Origin: Saksenaea vasiformis B4078 | Taxonomy: Eukaryota > Mucoromycota > Mucoromycetes > Mucorales > Saksenaeaceae | Direction: 5' to 3' | DNA: 64,000 nt | Assembly: GCA_000697055.1 (NCBI GenBank) | Contig: JNDT01002270.1 | Location: 1 to 64,000 of the forward strand | Shown: positions 12,063-24,952 of the stretch, in pieces | How the letters are laid out: each line of letters begins with the position of its first letter | Numbering within the stretch: position 1 is the first letter of the stretch | The notes under the pieces: model-generated | The model's database searches: none | Told to the model about the DNA's origin: nothing | Seen by the model: only the letters and a program-made list of their open reading frames with translations | Made by a program: the position numbers and the translations under genes

Positions 12063-13115
12063 TCATTTTTTCCTATCGCTATGGTCATCTTCCTTCCTTG
12101 TGCATCGAAGTGCATTTTGTATCATGCGTCTTGTGCCATCCCTGACGAGAAGAAATGCGTCTCCTCGACTTGCACTTTCCCAAAACCGTGCAAAGAAGGC
12201 ACTTTGTGACCCATCTCTCCAAGAATCCATGTACTGTTTGGTGAGTTCTTGAACAGGCAGAAAAGTCCTTTTAATTATTCGGTGGGCTGTGAAAGAAACA
12301 TTGAGTATGGTAGACTAAAATACAACACCCACCATCCTCTCCCGATTGACCAAAGTATTCCCCAAGGTGGACAGTACGATAATCGGATCTAATAATAATA
12401 ATAATAATAAAAAGAGAGTTTGTGAGTTGTCATGGAGAGGTGTCCTTACGTGTCGTTCTTGCTAATGCCTGTTGCTATTCAGTTTGAATTTATGTAAGAT
12501 TTTCTTGCCGACAAAATAAAAAAATATTTCTCCGCAAGATTTCCTTTTTCATAATTTTCTTCATTTTTTTCTTTTTTTTCTTTTTTTTTTTTTTTTTTTT
12601 TTACCTGTGATGTGCTCTAGACACCTTGCTTGTGAAGAGGCAAAAACAAGCCAATTTCCATAAAATGGATTCCATGATGTATTCACTTCTTTCTGTTTAC
12701 AAAGCTCTTTGCTTTCACGAAAGAAACAGACCATACTGCATTCTTCGCCAAACTGATGCTTAAGGGCATCACTTTTTGGTTCCGTTTCACGTTTAGTCAG
12801 TAACAAGCAATTCTCCTTCCACATGGGCGACGACTTTTTATGTTCTGTTGTTTGACCATTCACCAGTTCGTTCTCAGTACCCTGTCGAGAAAAGCTCACA
12901 AGGTTGTAAATTCCCTTTTTCTTTGGAGGTCGGTTAGTCGGAAGTTCTTCCGACCACCATGGTGATATAAGTTTAGATACGTCTTCATTCTCCGGCGGTG
13001 GAGGAGGCACAGGATGAGGCGGTGGTAGTGATGACCGTCGTCGTTTTTCGTCCTTTCTAGGACCTTTTTCATTGACAGGTGTATTCTTTTTTGTGTCGTT
13101 GTTAGTTGACGCCAT
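12063..13115 (-). CDS. Hypothetical Pro/Lys-rich protein, 264 residues, three exons
   Basis: A gene assembled from three exons: 13115-12605, 12388-12329 and 12286-12063. Exon lengths are 511, 60 and 224 nt, which sum to 795 and give exactly 264 codons plus TGA, with both introns in phase 1. Intron 1 (12389-12604) contains a long poly-A/AAG tract after its GTAAAA donor and ends in a (ATT)n microsatellite and AG. Intron 2 is 42 nt. The N-terminus (MASTNNDTKKNTPVNEKGPR) is charged and followed by a polyproline segment (PPPHPVPPPPPENE). The C-terminal exon reads VQELTKQYMDSWRDGSQSAF, FWESASRGDAFLLVRDGTRR and ends EDDHSDRKK. No signal peptide or membrane segment is visible. No family is recognised. 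Real coding is supported by the frame-preserving splice sites; function is unknown. Confidence 0.6.
12391..12411. repeat. AAT trinucleotide repeat in an intron
   Basis: Seven AAT units on the plus strand, which read as ATT units directly before the AG acceptor of intron 1 of the minus-strand gene at 12063-13115. Confidence 0.8.
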
Positions 13116-13117
13116 GA

Positions 13118-13149
<32 letters not shown>

Positions 13150-14900
13150 GAAAAACAGTTGGAAGCACAAAACAGAAAAAAAAAACGGGTGCTTTGTTCA
13201 AGGAAAGCGGAGGAGTACCCCTTTGCGGATATAGAATTGCTGTCCTACATGCACCGTGTCTATGACGACATGTCTGTGCACAAGAACCGGGTTTGGCTAC
13301 GCGCACACCTGATTTACGCAAATCACTCTCTCACACGCCTAGGTGATGTTGCCAAATAAGGTGTGCTCATCACACATCCTCCTCCTCCTCCTCTTATTTG
13401 ATCTAACCCTTTTCTGAATGGTCGTATTGGAATTCTCACAAACAGAAACACTCTTAATGAAGGAGGTTTTTGCGGTTTCAAATCATCCTTGTGTCAGTAG
13501 ACAGAACTACTCTAGACTAGACATCCCTTGTCTTTCTTTCAGTCCTTCCGGGTACCAAGGACAACTCTGTTTTTTCCGCGGTTGATTCGCACTTTAGGCT
13601 ATGAGCCAATAAACGTCAACTGACCGGAACGAATACCCTTGTGTTCTGATAAACCAAACAAATGGAGACGATCTTGATTAGGCGATGCATTGGACCAACG
13701 ACGACGTAGGTTCTGCTTTTGCGCTATTTCTTCTTTCTGGAACCTTTGGTCTATCTTAATTTAGTTTGTGCTACTCTGAATCTCCCACAGTCGTATTGTG
13801 CAAAATGTCTCAGATGCGCAGTTTCTCCAAAACCCCCCCCATCTAGGGAACACATGGAATACCACTCGTCATTTCTTTCAAAGTATGAACAAGGCCCTCT
13901 TTTCACGAAAGAGAAAGCAGTCAAATTATGGCGTGATCACAAGGACAACATCCTTGGCATTTCGTTCGGACAGTCAGCATTGCTACTTTTTCATTTATCA
14001 CTGTTCTCCTGCTCTTTTGTTCTTTACAGTGTGGCATACCTTTTTCTTAATCAGACCTATGACTCCCGTAACGGGCTTGAAGCTGATGCCCAAGAGCATG
14101 CGCATGATCATAAACTTGTTGTAACTACTTTTAGCAGCAACAAACTACCTTTTCCTTAGAAGTTATAGTAAAAATTGGGAGCACAACAAACTTCCCGGTC
14201 CGGAAGTCAACAATGGTCAGGGTAGTTTCGGTGAGTGTGCGGTTGTCAAGGCATGACTGCAAAAGGTGCGAGTCGGATTAGGTGTGGCACCTAAGAGATC
14301 TGAGCAGATAAAGGTGGCAATGTCGGTGTAAGTGGATGGTTTGGAAAACAATTAGGGTTTTACTGCCGTACTGAGAAACTTGAAAAAGAATATACATTGC
14401 GTAGTAACTATCCCTGTATGATGATTACTAAGAAATCTGGTGAACAGTGGCTAGAAGATGACAAACGTACGCGAATACAGATCCATATGATACTAGCTGA
14501 TTACTCTGTACATGCCATACTTATGAATCACTTGTATATACTTGGTAGGTATCCTTGCTTGTTAGAGAAACGAGAGTCTCCTGATCTCTTTTAAACAATA
14601 AAAAGGTTAATTAGTAGCAGGATTAAAATGATGATTTTTGTACTGCTTTCGCTTTCACTGGCTGTCTGAAGGGGATCACTTCTTTTTTTTTATCCGATCG
14701 CCCAGAAGCTCGTAGCTATCAGATGGGCTGACGTGATAAACTTTGCAAAGCAGTACCAGGAACAAGACAGGGTAATGTTCCTGAAAATACTATTTCTTTT
14801 GTAGAATGCTTGTACTGTTTTATTTTATTTTATTTTACAAAGATAGGGTCAACCAAGGTTGTATAGGCAAATTTTTACGTGAAAGAGGATGTCTTTCTTA
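13116..14900. other. Region without a supported gene
   Basis: About 1.8 kb between the 264-residue gene and the first FAD monooxygenase. A plus-strand frame at 13719-14159 (containing FLSKYEQGPLFTKEKAVKLW) and another ending near 14594 (containing KKSGEQWLEDDKRTRIQIHM) have protein-like stretches, and a TTTACAG acceptor lies at about 14030. No continuous exon model or family could be made, so they may be remnants or chance. Confidence 0.4.
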
Positions 14901-16209
14901 TCATTCGATTTGCTCTCTGCATGCTGGATGAACGTAGAGAGCCTTCATCGCTTCAATCATAAACGTTGGTGATTTATGCATCATTTGAACAGCACGGTTT
15001 GATTCCATGACAGCGTTGCGGCCTCTAGGAATCATCTCAGCTTGGTAAACAGCAATTGCTTGCTCCAGAGTCTTGCGGTTCCCGTGGACATCCGTCAAAA
15101 CGTTTGCCAGTAGTGTAGCATCCAGAATGGCATGATTACCACCTACCGTGCCGTTAAAAATAAGTTATCTAAAAAAAAAAAAGGGAAAGATATTGTAGCA
15201 TGCCTTCACCACGGAAATTTGTCATGGAATGCGCAGCATCACCAATCAATGTCACCCGACCGTTCGTAGCATTGGACTCCAAGATAGCATGTGGCTGGCG
15301 TTCGCGCACTTGAAGATAGGCTACCGGTGTGCCAGTAGGTGTGTCACACACGAGGGACCGAAAAATGCCTTTGAATGCCTCAGAAGCCCACGTTTTTGCT
15401 TGTTGTAGCCGTTCCTCGTCCGTGTGAGGCTTCGATAGACGACCATGCTCATCAAAGCGGGAGATGCACCACATCATTTGATACGTGTCTGGGCGATCAG
15501 GATCAACGTCGTTTAAGGACACAAACATGCCCACCGTTTCACCATCGTTCATTAGCCCATACGTATAAAACTGCGTTGGCGACACCGAACCAAATGGCTG
15601 CTGATCTTTTCCGTCCATCCACCGCATACCTACCAAAGCATACAAAGGGTTGACCGTTGTCGCTGATGCAAACTCACTGGGTCCAATGAGATGTTTGCAA
15701 ACTGCCGAGTTCACTCCGTCGGCCCCGACCAAAACGCTACCGTCCACCACCGTTCCGTCGGTAAACACAACCTCAACGCCATCATTCGTCACTTTGAACG
15801 TAGCAAGACGTTTGCCCCATTGCACCGAAAGTCCTTCTAGTAACCATCGACGAAACCGTACTCGATTGATACGATAGGCTTCTAGGCCCATGGAAGCCAT
15901 GATATCGTGATCAACACGAATCATCGTCTCCATCGTTGTGCCATCAACCAATGCAAAGCCATAGTCGTTTGGCCGATAGGCATTGACGGAGGATTTTAAC
16001 GGCATGGATTTATAATGATCAGCAGGAATCGCCTTTTTCAACGGCAGTAGACAGAAATGAAGGCTCATGGATCTTCCTTGAGAACGATGATCTGCTCCTG
16101 GGTCCCTTTCAAATAGCATGTAGGGCACACCCTGGTGTTGTAATGCTTGGGCAAGTGTCAAACCTGCCACGCCGCCACCAATAATAATGACCGGTTTATC
16201 AAGTACCAT
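14901..16209 (-). CDS. FAD-dependent monooxygenase, aromatic-hydroxylase type (copy 1)
   Basis: Single-component flavin monooxygenase of the p-hydroxybenzoate-hydroxylase-like fold. Two exons (16209-15204 and 15144-14901) give about 415 residues. The three family fingerprints are present: the N-terminal Rossmann motif VIIIGGGVAGLTLAQAL, the DG motif VLVGADGVNS, and the GD motif VTLIGDAAHSMTNFRGEG, after which exon 2 continues GGNHAILDA. The only intron (15145-15203) begins with GC and not GT, at the same codon where the paralogue at 23145-24451 has a GT intron. Substrate is not evident. There is no membrane tail, so a soluble enzyme is expected. A TATTTAAG motif lies about 52 bases upstream. 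Confidence 0.88.
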
Positions 16210-18192
16210 GAAGATGAAATAAAAGAGAATAAGTTTCTACAAGAGGGACAAGCCCACACCTTAAATACCGGCGTCAACACACAGCACACAGATGTCCAAA
16301 TTCGACAATGCATCTAACACAAAGAGAGTTGTTGGCGCATGGTTTGAAATGCTAAACCTGCATCTCGCCAACATAACTATTTATGGCTTATACTGTCACT
16401 TACCCACCTACCTACCCGTTCTTTCCATGCGCGAGTCTAGTCGTTTGATCATACGACAGATAATACATGCATTGATTTGACAACAGAGAGTACTTTTTTT
16501 TCTATTATTATTATATTGGTCGCTAGTATGTGCCATTTCCATATAATTTCATAAAGAAAAGGAAGGAAAAAAATGTATCGCGACGAGAAGGAAAAAAGGC
16601 AAAACGCAAGAAAGGTAAAAGCTGCTCTATCCGGGGGAAGTTAGGGGGAGGGGCATATGAACAACGATAGAAAATAAGTTGAACCTTGTAAAGTCGATAT
16701 CTCCGATGCAGCTGTTTCTAAAGACCGTGAACGAGGTCTAAACAAAACGAATCATGGTAAGAAAATAGGTGTCCAGAGCAAGATCAGAGTACTGCATGAT
16801 GAGAAAAGTCTACTACCCCCGAAAACCTGCGCCACGACGCCCGTAGTACTAGTTCCAAGGTTGTGTTCTTCCCGTGAACCATTACTTCGTGATTCTCACA
16901 GAATTCCCTATGAATTATCCGTCAATTCTACAATTGCCTCTAAAACAATAAGTTTTCATGGTATTCTTAATGTAGCAATTTAGGAGTTTTACAATCAGTA
17001 GGGAGGTAGGCTTTCAACGCCCACTATTTTACATCCAATAAACGTTTACGTTGGACATTGTGTCACTAAACATATAAGCACTGCTTGGGAGCGGTCCCTG
17101 AGGCTTTTCTATATGTTGCTAGAGATGCATACATTATGGATACTTCCTGTCTGGTTAAGTTCAACTAGATACTATTTCTCTTTTTAAATCGATATAATTG
17201 ATAGAAACCCCGTCCTAAACGAGCTGGTCACCACCAAGCTCTCCCTCTCGTCCGACAAGCTTGGCAATAGCATCTCAGCAGAACCGTTGATGAGGGAGAC
17301 GCGAGCACTGCACAGACGTATCGGGCTATGCATATGCGTCAAGGACCGAATTCAAGCAATAGTTCACGTGTAAGCTGAATAGCGCGTTCTCTTGGGAGAG
17401 TAGTGTTTATTTAGGAAGGCTTAGAGTTTATTGCTGTAAGTGGTATTTACAACACGGAGGCAGACGAATTGTAGCGTAGCAACATGTTACTATGCAGTTT
17501 CCGACGGTAACCATTTGTCATGCATCGCGCAAACATAGAGTGATCCACTGGTGAACGGAATAGCAAAAGCTGCGGTGTCTTTCCACGCGTAATACCTTCT
17601 AGTCACGGTGAAACAAACGCGTGAAAATAGGAGACAAACAGACTATGTTAAAAGATGGCACGCTGTCAGAAGTAATACATGCACCGTCAGGATAAACAAC
17701 GTTGGTCATCACTTGCGCCACAAGTCGAATAGTATACTAAACTAATAAATCCACTGGCCAGCACTGCTGCCTTCCTACATATCGATTCTTCGTAGGAGCA
17801 AAAGGAGTGATTGCATCGCTAGAGCTTGTTACCAAATCCATTCACGATGGTTATGATGAATGTTTTTACTCTAGAAAAGAAAGGATATGTTCGACCGAAT
17901 TTTTTCGTGATTTTCCTAACAGGATTGGACCAGGAAGCACACTCGCACTATCTACCAGGTACACTTGGAGAGAAGCAACAATAAACAGACTTCAGCGCAC
18001 TTTGCACAAGCTATCTTTCACTATGCCGAAAGGTTGCATTCATACATGTAACCGAGATCATCCTCTCGTCATTTGACACAGGAGCCACACTAATCGAGTT
18101 GTGGGCTCAACCTGTCTGAGCGGAAAATTTCCCGCAGTGCGCTGACTTGACCGGACTGCTCTCCTTGTCTGCACTGAAGGAAATTCCACGCG
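16210..18192. other. Intergenic region upstream of FAD monooxygenase and SKI3
   Basis: About 2 kb between two divergently transcribed genes. A TATTTAAG motif at 16261-16268, read on the minus strand, is a probable TATA element for the FAD monooxygenase. A 20-base near-palindrome around TAAACGTTTA lies at about 17037-17056. An open frame at 17807-18076 has no recognisable features. No gene is supported. Confidence 0.5.
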
Positions 18193-21100
18193 ATGAATAC
18201 GAAAGCTGACTTAAAGGCAGCTAGAGAAGCCATTGGTGGGAAGAAGTTTGGCGATGCTGTCAAAGCATGCAAGCGTGTACTCATGTGGGAGTCTGGAAAT
18301 TACAACGCGTAAGAAAGCTATCACCTCCTAATGACATTAAGCTCAATGGTTCCGGTCAGCTGGGTTTTCCTGGGCGTTGCCCATACTGGTCTCGACGAGG
18401 ACGAAGAGGCAGAAGAGGCGTACAAACGAGCCATCGAAATTAACTCCTCCTCCCTGCTTGCATGGCAGGGTCTGATCAGCTTTTACGAGAAGAGAGAACG
18501 TTATAACGATCTCGTACGTATCATAGACTACATCCTTCCTCAACTAGTTGAAAGGTAAAAAAAAAAAAAAAAAGAGAAAAACACAGGGAACTGTAAGCGT
18601 TTATACTGAACAACACTGAAGTGGTGATGGAAATCGACTTGCAGACTACTTGTGCAAGCTTGTCGATGTCTATGAGAACAAACAGAAAGATGAAGCCAAG
18701 GCAAGTGACACATGCTTACAAGCGGCATTACTAACTTCCATGATTTTTAACAGTATGTCGAGACGTTGAAGCTTTTATTACCCAGAAGCCCGTATTACGA
18801 TTTGATCCAAAAGTCGGAAGCTGTTCCTCCTCCCGCCGAAATTTATTTAAAGATTGTACATGTTACTGAAGCGGAAGAGGCACGAACAATTGAAAGCCGA
18901 ATCCAATCACGGCGATTCAGAATGAATGCAGGACCTCTGAATCAGATCAAAGCCGAAGTAGAGGCGGAAGTGTATGGTCGTTCCAAACTTGGCGAGATGT
19001 ACGAAACTATCCTAGAGACGAAGCCAGATGAATCCTTACAAATTAAATTGCTTCGTTTCTATTGGAAATGTATTCCTGGCGTGATGTATAAACCGGAGGT
19101 AAGCTAGGAAGGAAAAAAAAAAAAAGGAAAACAGGAGGGTGGTTGCTCATGGTACGACAAGATCTACGATAAAATGGTACAATTGGCGAATACCTTGGTG
19201 GAGCAAGACGTGACGGATCCATTGCCTTACGAAATATTAATTGCGATAGAAGATGTGAATAGTGTTGGTGAGTATTTGGAAATACGAGCTGAGATCTTTA
19301 GAAATGACCGTCGTTAGCAAAATATGACGAGCGACTTGTCAACGCTATTGTCAAAAAGTTTCCCGATAGTGGTCTTGGAAAGCTTATGCACGGTTACCAA
19401 TTGTATCAGCAAGGCGAAGTTGACAAGGCGTTTGATCTGTTTGGGGTGAGGGAGCATGGGATAACTTATGATAGACTGACAGAATTTCAGGAAGGGATTG
19501 ATCTGCTCCCAGATAGCATCTATAGTCACCTCTGCTTGAGCTGGATTTACTATGAATCCAAAGAATTTGAGACGGGTTTGGAATTTGCCACCAAAGGACG
19601 CGATCTTGTACGCAAGCAAGGCAAAGATATAGGCAAAGTGTCAGAAAAGTACGTGGATGGAGTCTGTTAGGCCTTGCAGCTAACCTTCTAAGCGCAGTAT
19701 ACTGTCATCAATGAATCTGTGCATGGCGCACTGTTACCGTGAATTGGATACCAAGTACTACCCGGACGCTGCAGCGCTCTACAAGACTGTCCTTAGTCGC
19801 ACACCTGATGAAATAGGGGCACTCGAAGTAAGTCTTCAGATAGACCAAATTACATGATCTTGACAACTCCGTCAATTAGGGTATTGGTTTGATGCTATCT
19901 ACCGAGAAGAAATACGATCAGGCACTTGAGTATTTTGAGAAAGTGTATGCACTCGATCCATCAAGACATATCGCCCTTGCTGAAATCGGCTGGATCCATT
20001 GCGAGAAGCAAGAATATGAAAAAGCAATCGAGTCGATCTCTGATGCTATCGAAAAAGCCGGTGAGGATGTCGCAGAATACCATTATCGACTAGGACGGGT
20101 GTATTGGGCCATGGGTGACGACTACCGAGAGAACACAGATTACGCTTTCCGGTGTTTTATGCGAGCCGTTAAAGCCGACCCGCAATTCGCTAGCGGCTTT
20201 ACGTTCCTCGGTCATTACTACAGAATGATCCAGGTGGATCATGTCCGTTCCAAAAAGTGCTACCAAAAGGCATATATCTTGAATCCATACGATACAGATG
20301 CAGCGCTATATTTGAGCGACTGCTATGTTGTAGACGACGAGCCGGAGGATGCCGAAGCAGTATTCCGACAAGTAACCGACTTGTGCCCGAAAACAGGTTG
20401 GGCTTGGCGACGCTTAGGGTTTGCAACGATGGTAAATAGTTACATCCTATGACCAAAAAAAAAAAAAACAAAAAAATGCATACTTATGCTTTTTTTCTTT
20501 TTAGAATGCCAACCTGTACGACGAAGCAATTACGTATTTCCAAAAGGCTCTCCGTAGTGACACGAGCGACGTGCGTTGCTGGGAAGGTTTAGCCGAAGCC
20601 TACGCTCACGAGGGCCGCTACATCGCCGCACTCAAGGCATTTGGGCGTGCAACTGACCTCGATCCCTTATCTGTCCATGCACACCGCGAAAAGGCGCTTG
20701 TGCGACAAAAGATCGGCTTGCTAGATGAAGCTATTGCAGGATTCAAGAAAACATTGGCTCTAGCCGAAAAGCAGGGCATTGACTACGATCTGCCCACGAT
20801 TGCTGGTCTTGCAGATACATACCTCGATCGTGCCAAGGAAGATTTTCAACAAGGATTCTTTGGGCGTGCTGCAGCAGGGTATGGGAAAGTCATCAAGACC
20901 GCGTTATCAGGATTACAAAAAGACGCATCTTTGCTCACCCTTTGGAAGCTCGTGGGCGATGCATGCACCATGTATCGACTCGTTCCCAGCTATCTACATT
21001 TATGTGCCTATGATGCTTTGCAACAGGTGTTAGCGTTGCTTGGGGATTCACCACACCACAAGCTAGGCTTCAGCGATGATGTCTGTTCACAAATGATCAC

Positions 21101-23025
21101 CGAATTTATCGAACTGGACGTATCACAGGAAGATTTCTGTCTTCCTCCCAAAGAGGCACTCGATGTCCTATTTTCGTGCGCGAGCTACATGTACAAACAA
21201 GCCCTGGTACTCTGCAAGAACAACCGTACTATTGCACCCGCCTACTGGCACGATTTAGCGCTTGTATATCATTGGTTGGCTGAGAATAATAACTGCTCAG
21301 AAGAGATCTGCAACGTGGCTATCAAGTGCATCCACGTTGCACTTAATATGGAGCCTACAGACTATCAGTATTGGAACGCAATGGGTGTGATTGCTATGCG
21401 TGACGCACCAGAAATCAGTCAATACGCGTTAGTCAAAGCAATGGAGTTTAACAATCGCGTAAGCAAAATATAATGGAACAACACCGAGACAAACTAACTC
21501 AACTTCCATCAGAGTGCGGTTCCATGGACAAATTATGGTTTCCTGTGTTTGTCACACGAAGAATATGAATTGGCTAACCAAGCATTCGAGATGGCTCACG
21601 CATTAGATCCTGAATGGATCTCAGCGTGGGTTGGTCAGGCTTACGTCTCCTCGCTCTGGGGAACGGATGCCGTGGCGCTATTCCAGCACGCCTTCGAAGC
21701 AAGCAACGGCACAGCTGTAAGTTTGACCATTTATTTTTAAACTGATCTACTAACTTAGACACGTAAACCTATGATCAGCTTGAAGCAAGCTATGGTTTTG
21801 CGGAATCGGTGTTTTCCACGACGAAGGACGGATCTAGTGTGATCGCTCCAGCGTTCGCATTGCAAAAGTTAACTGAACAAAAGTTGCACAATGCTTTGGC
21901 ACTCAATCTGTTAGGTCTGACATTGGAACGCATTGGACATTATGAGCGTGCATCAGAAGCCTTTGCAAGTGCTATCCTTGCTCTTGAAGCACAATCCAAG
22001 CAGAACAAGATTACTGAGGCCGAATTCATGGGTAGAGCAACAAAAGTGCATGCCAACTTGGGTCGTACACTATGCGCTGGTGGTGATTTCCAGGGAGCTA
22101 TTGCTAGTTACCACGAGGCTTTGGCAAACATCGAGGGTTCCGGCAGAGTCTACTGTCAATTAGGGGCCGGTATTGCCTATTATTTTGAAGATCAATTGGA
22201 AGAGTCGTTGCAAATGTTTGAAACAGCATTGAATGAGACGCCTAGTGGATCGGATTTGCGCCAAGATGTCGTTGTTTTACTAAGTAAGGTTCTATGGGCT
22301 CTTGGTGGAGAGGAACAACGGTCTGTCGCCAAAGATCAATTATTTACCAGGTAAAGGAACATAAGTCGATGCAGTGTTTTTTTGTTTTTGTTTTTTTTTT
22401 TTGACCCGAACCTTAATAGCATTACCGAACACCCTACCTATCTACCCGCCATCTTTTCCTTATGTGTAATGGGAATGCTCGAGGACGATGAAACGCTGAC
22501 AAGTGCAGCATTGCAAGAATTGACCAAAATTCCTCCTGACGTAGCATGTAAGCGCAACAAAGTTGGCTATAGGGCGTTTAAAACGAATCCTTTTTTTTTG
22601 TTAGATAATGCCGACCGTGAACAATGGATTCCATGGCTGTTTGCACAATCCTACAAATTACAGGTATTTCGTTTCTTGGATTTATCTATTGGGAATATGG
22701 CTCAATGTAAAGATAGGGAGCGTCGTCTGAGGTTGTACGGTCGCTTGCACGCAGTGTACATCAACATCCATGGTTAGCGTCGTTGTGGGCACGTTTGGGC
22801 AAAGAACTCCGCCACGACCCTGACTCTGGTGTCACCATGACTTCGGCTGCGGTGGCAAGAATGACAGATGCCAAGAACCCAAGCGACGTGGCTGAAGCGT
22901 ATGAACATGCTGCGCAGGCAAATGTGTCTGATGTGGTTGCAGCCAAACATTGTGCTCAGCAGTCCGTCATGCTCGCTCCCTGGCGTGCGAGCGCATGGCA
23001 AACTTTAGCCAATGTATCAAAATGA
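18193..23025 (+). CDS. SKI3: SKI3 / TTC37-like tetratricopeptide protein of the Ski complex
   Basis: Large TPR scaffold of the cytoplasmic Ski complex (Ski2-Ski3-Ski8), which feeds mRNA into the exosome for 3'-to-5' decay. The ATG at 18193 opens MNTKADLKAAREAIGGKKFG, followed by a TPR pair (WVFLGVAHTGLDEDEEAEEA, INSSSLLAWQGLISFYEKRE), the standard N-terminus of Ski3. Roughly a dozen short introns leave about 1,300-1,350 residues, close to yeast and fission-yeast Ski3. Repeated TPR signatures run throughout, for example YFEKVYALDPSRHIALAEIG, YDEAITYFQKALRSDTSDVR and MAHALDPEWISAWVGQAY. The C-terminus VMLAPWRASAWQTLANVSK is typical. It converges with the downstream FAD monooxygenase, 119 bases away. 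All frames checked remain open. Confidence 0.9.
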
Positions 23026-23144
23026 TCAAATCATTTCTAATACAGTACAACCATGTATACAAAAAAGCATTTAAGCCATTTTTTCTTTTTATGATAATGC
23101 GATTTATTGAGAAATAACACGTTATATGGAGATGGATAAACAGT

Positions 23145-24451
23145 TTAATCGAGCTTTACACCTGTGCGATCAATTAACTTCTTTATCTCAGCGATCATGT
23201 CTGCTGGCGATCTATGCACATATTCACACGCACGGTGAGAGTCGAGAACGGCCTGTGAAGTTCGCGGCATCATTTCGGAAAGGTAATCATTTACGGCATC
23301 CTGTAACGTCTTCTTGTTTTGATGGACTTCGGCGAGCTGGTCTGTTAAAAACATACTATCCAAAATAGCATGATTTCCTCCTAACAAAAGCAACAGTTAA
23401 GTATGAAAAAAGAAAGAAAAAAAATTTTTTTGGGCAATATAGAAAACCAACCTTCTCCTCTGAACATTGTCATCGTATGAGCAGCGTCACCAACAAGTGT
23501 TACGCGACCGTTGGCTGAATTGGATCTGAGTGCATCTTGCGGTGAGCGCTCGCGGATCCTGAGAGGCATCACTGGCGTGCCTGAGGGCGTGTCCAACACG
23601 AACTTCTTCAATTCGTCCGTGAAGCTTTCTTCTGCCCAGGATTTTGCTTGCTCCAGTCGTTCTTCGTCCGTGTCTTTGTGCGGGATAGTACCTTCAGGAT
23701 CGTAGCGGGTGATGGACCATAGCAATTGATAGCGGTCATTCTCGACATCGACATCGTTCACCGTCATGAATAGAGCTATCGTTTCTCCGTCCGCCATGCG
23801 TCCAAAGGCAGAGAACTGAGTGCCTGTAATGGTTCGGTAGTGTTCGTAGATCTCCCTGTCGACCCATCGTGCCGCTGCCAGAGGACGTACAGGATTTACC
23901 GTAGTGACACGTTCGAACTCTTCCTGGCCGATCAGTTGTTTGCAAACAATTGAATTGACACCATCTGCGCCAACCAGCATACTGCCTTCAATTTCTTTTC
24001 CATCCTCCATGATAAGTGTGACACCGTTGTCATCTGCTACGTATTTTTGGATTCGTTGACCCCATTCCACCTCAAGCTGTTCCAGCAACCATTTTCGGAA
24101 TCGTAGGCGGTTAATTCGATAAGCCTCATAATCTACTGCAGACATCATCTTGTGGTCAATATGCATGAGAGGTTTCATGGTGAGGCCATCTAGCATAGCA
24201 AACTCCAACTGGGGATCAAGAGGGTTCACAGTGGCCTTGGTCTTGAGTGTGCTGAAGTGTTCCGGATCGATCACTTTTTTTAGTGTGCTCAGACAGAAGT
24301 GAAGTGTCATTGACCATCCTTGAGTACGGTGATCCAGGGCTTCGTCCCGTTCAAAGATCCGGAAAGGTATACCTTGACTCTTCAGTCCGTGCGCAAACGA
24401 AAGACCAGCCAAACCGGCACCAACAATAAGAACAGGTTTATCGAACGTCAT
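23145..24451 (-). CDS. FAD-dependent monooxygenase, aromatic-hydroxylase type (copy 2)
   Basis: Paralogue of the enzyme at 14901-16209, on the same strand and 7 kb away, with SKI3 between them. Motifs: VLIVGAGLAGLSFAHGL (FAD Rossmann), MLVGADGVNSIVCKQL (DG motif) and VTLVGDAAHTMTMFRGEG (GD motif). Its single intron interrupts the GEG codon exactly as in copy 1, but with a GT donor followed by a poly-A/T-rich body. The mature protein is about 415 residues, ending TGVKLD. The two copies share FDKPV/LDKPV starts and DTDEERL...AKSWAEE blocks, but differ across the substrate domain, so they may accept different aromatic or polyketide-like substrates. This is inference. The TATAAATA element 60 bases upstream suggests a regulated promoter. 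Confidence 0.89.
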
Positions 24452-24510
24452 TTTTTGTTTCCTTGTTTGATTTGTTATTATTGAAGGAAATTGGACAAAA
24501 TAACGCGGCT

Positions 24511-24518
24511 TATTTATA
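24511..24518 (-). promoter_or_regulatory. TATA box of FAD monooxygenase copy 2
   Basis: TATAAATA on the minus strand about 60 bases upstream of the ATG at 24451. The rest of the roughly 500-base gap up to ADE13 contains the divergent promoters of both genes. Confidence 0.5.
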
Positions 24519-24952
24519 ATGGTCTTGGTAGGTCACGCATAACGATTCCGGTGAGTCAAATTAGGCGGGGGGACTGATCGGTTTGAGTTCCAGCAATTCG
24601 GGTCGCATACTCGGCGGAATTTTTACCGATGGAGGGGGCGCTACAAGTGATATGACTCATCGGGACATCCGACATGTCCGTTACATTGTTTGGCGCAGTA
24701 AGGGAAACTAAATAAGTGCAATTCTAAAAAGAGTAAGTCAAGCATCCAAGTATGCAATTTTATTCTATGCCACCCTTCTATACATCTTTGCTGGTGAGAA
24801 GGAGGTCCCACTCCACACCCATGAATCGGATAGATGGATACAAGCCACACGTTTAATGCCAGTTAGTGGTTTGTCTCAACATAATCCATGATCCGACTTT
24901 TTTTTTCTTACCTTTATCTCTCTCACTCCCCGTTCCAACACGAATATAAGCC

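Noticed and set aside
11821..12209. Three overlapping plus-strand open frames
   Set aside because: They arise from a GT microsatellite and a G/A-rich tract and lie partly over the minus-strand 264-residue gene.
17807..18076. 89-codon plus-strand frame upstream of SKI3
   Set aside because: No recognisable domain, no clear splice partner, and it lies in the probable SKI3 promoter or leader.
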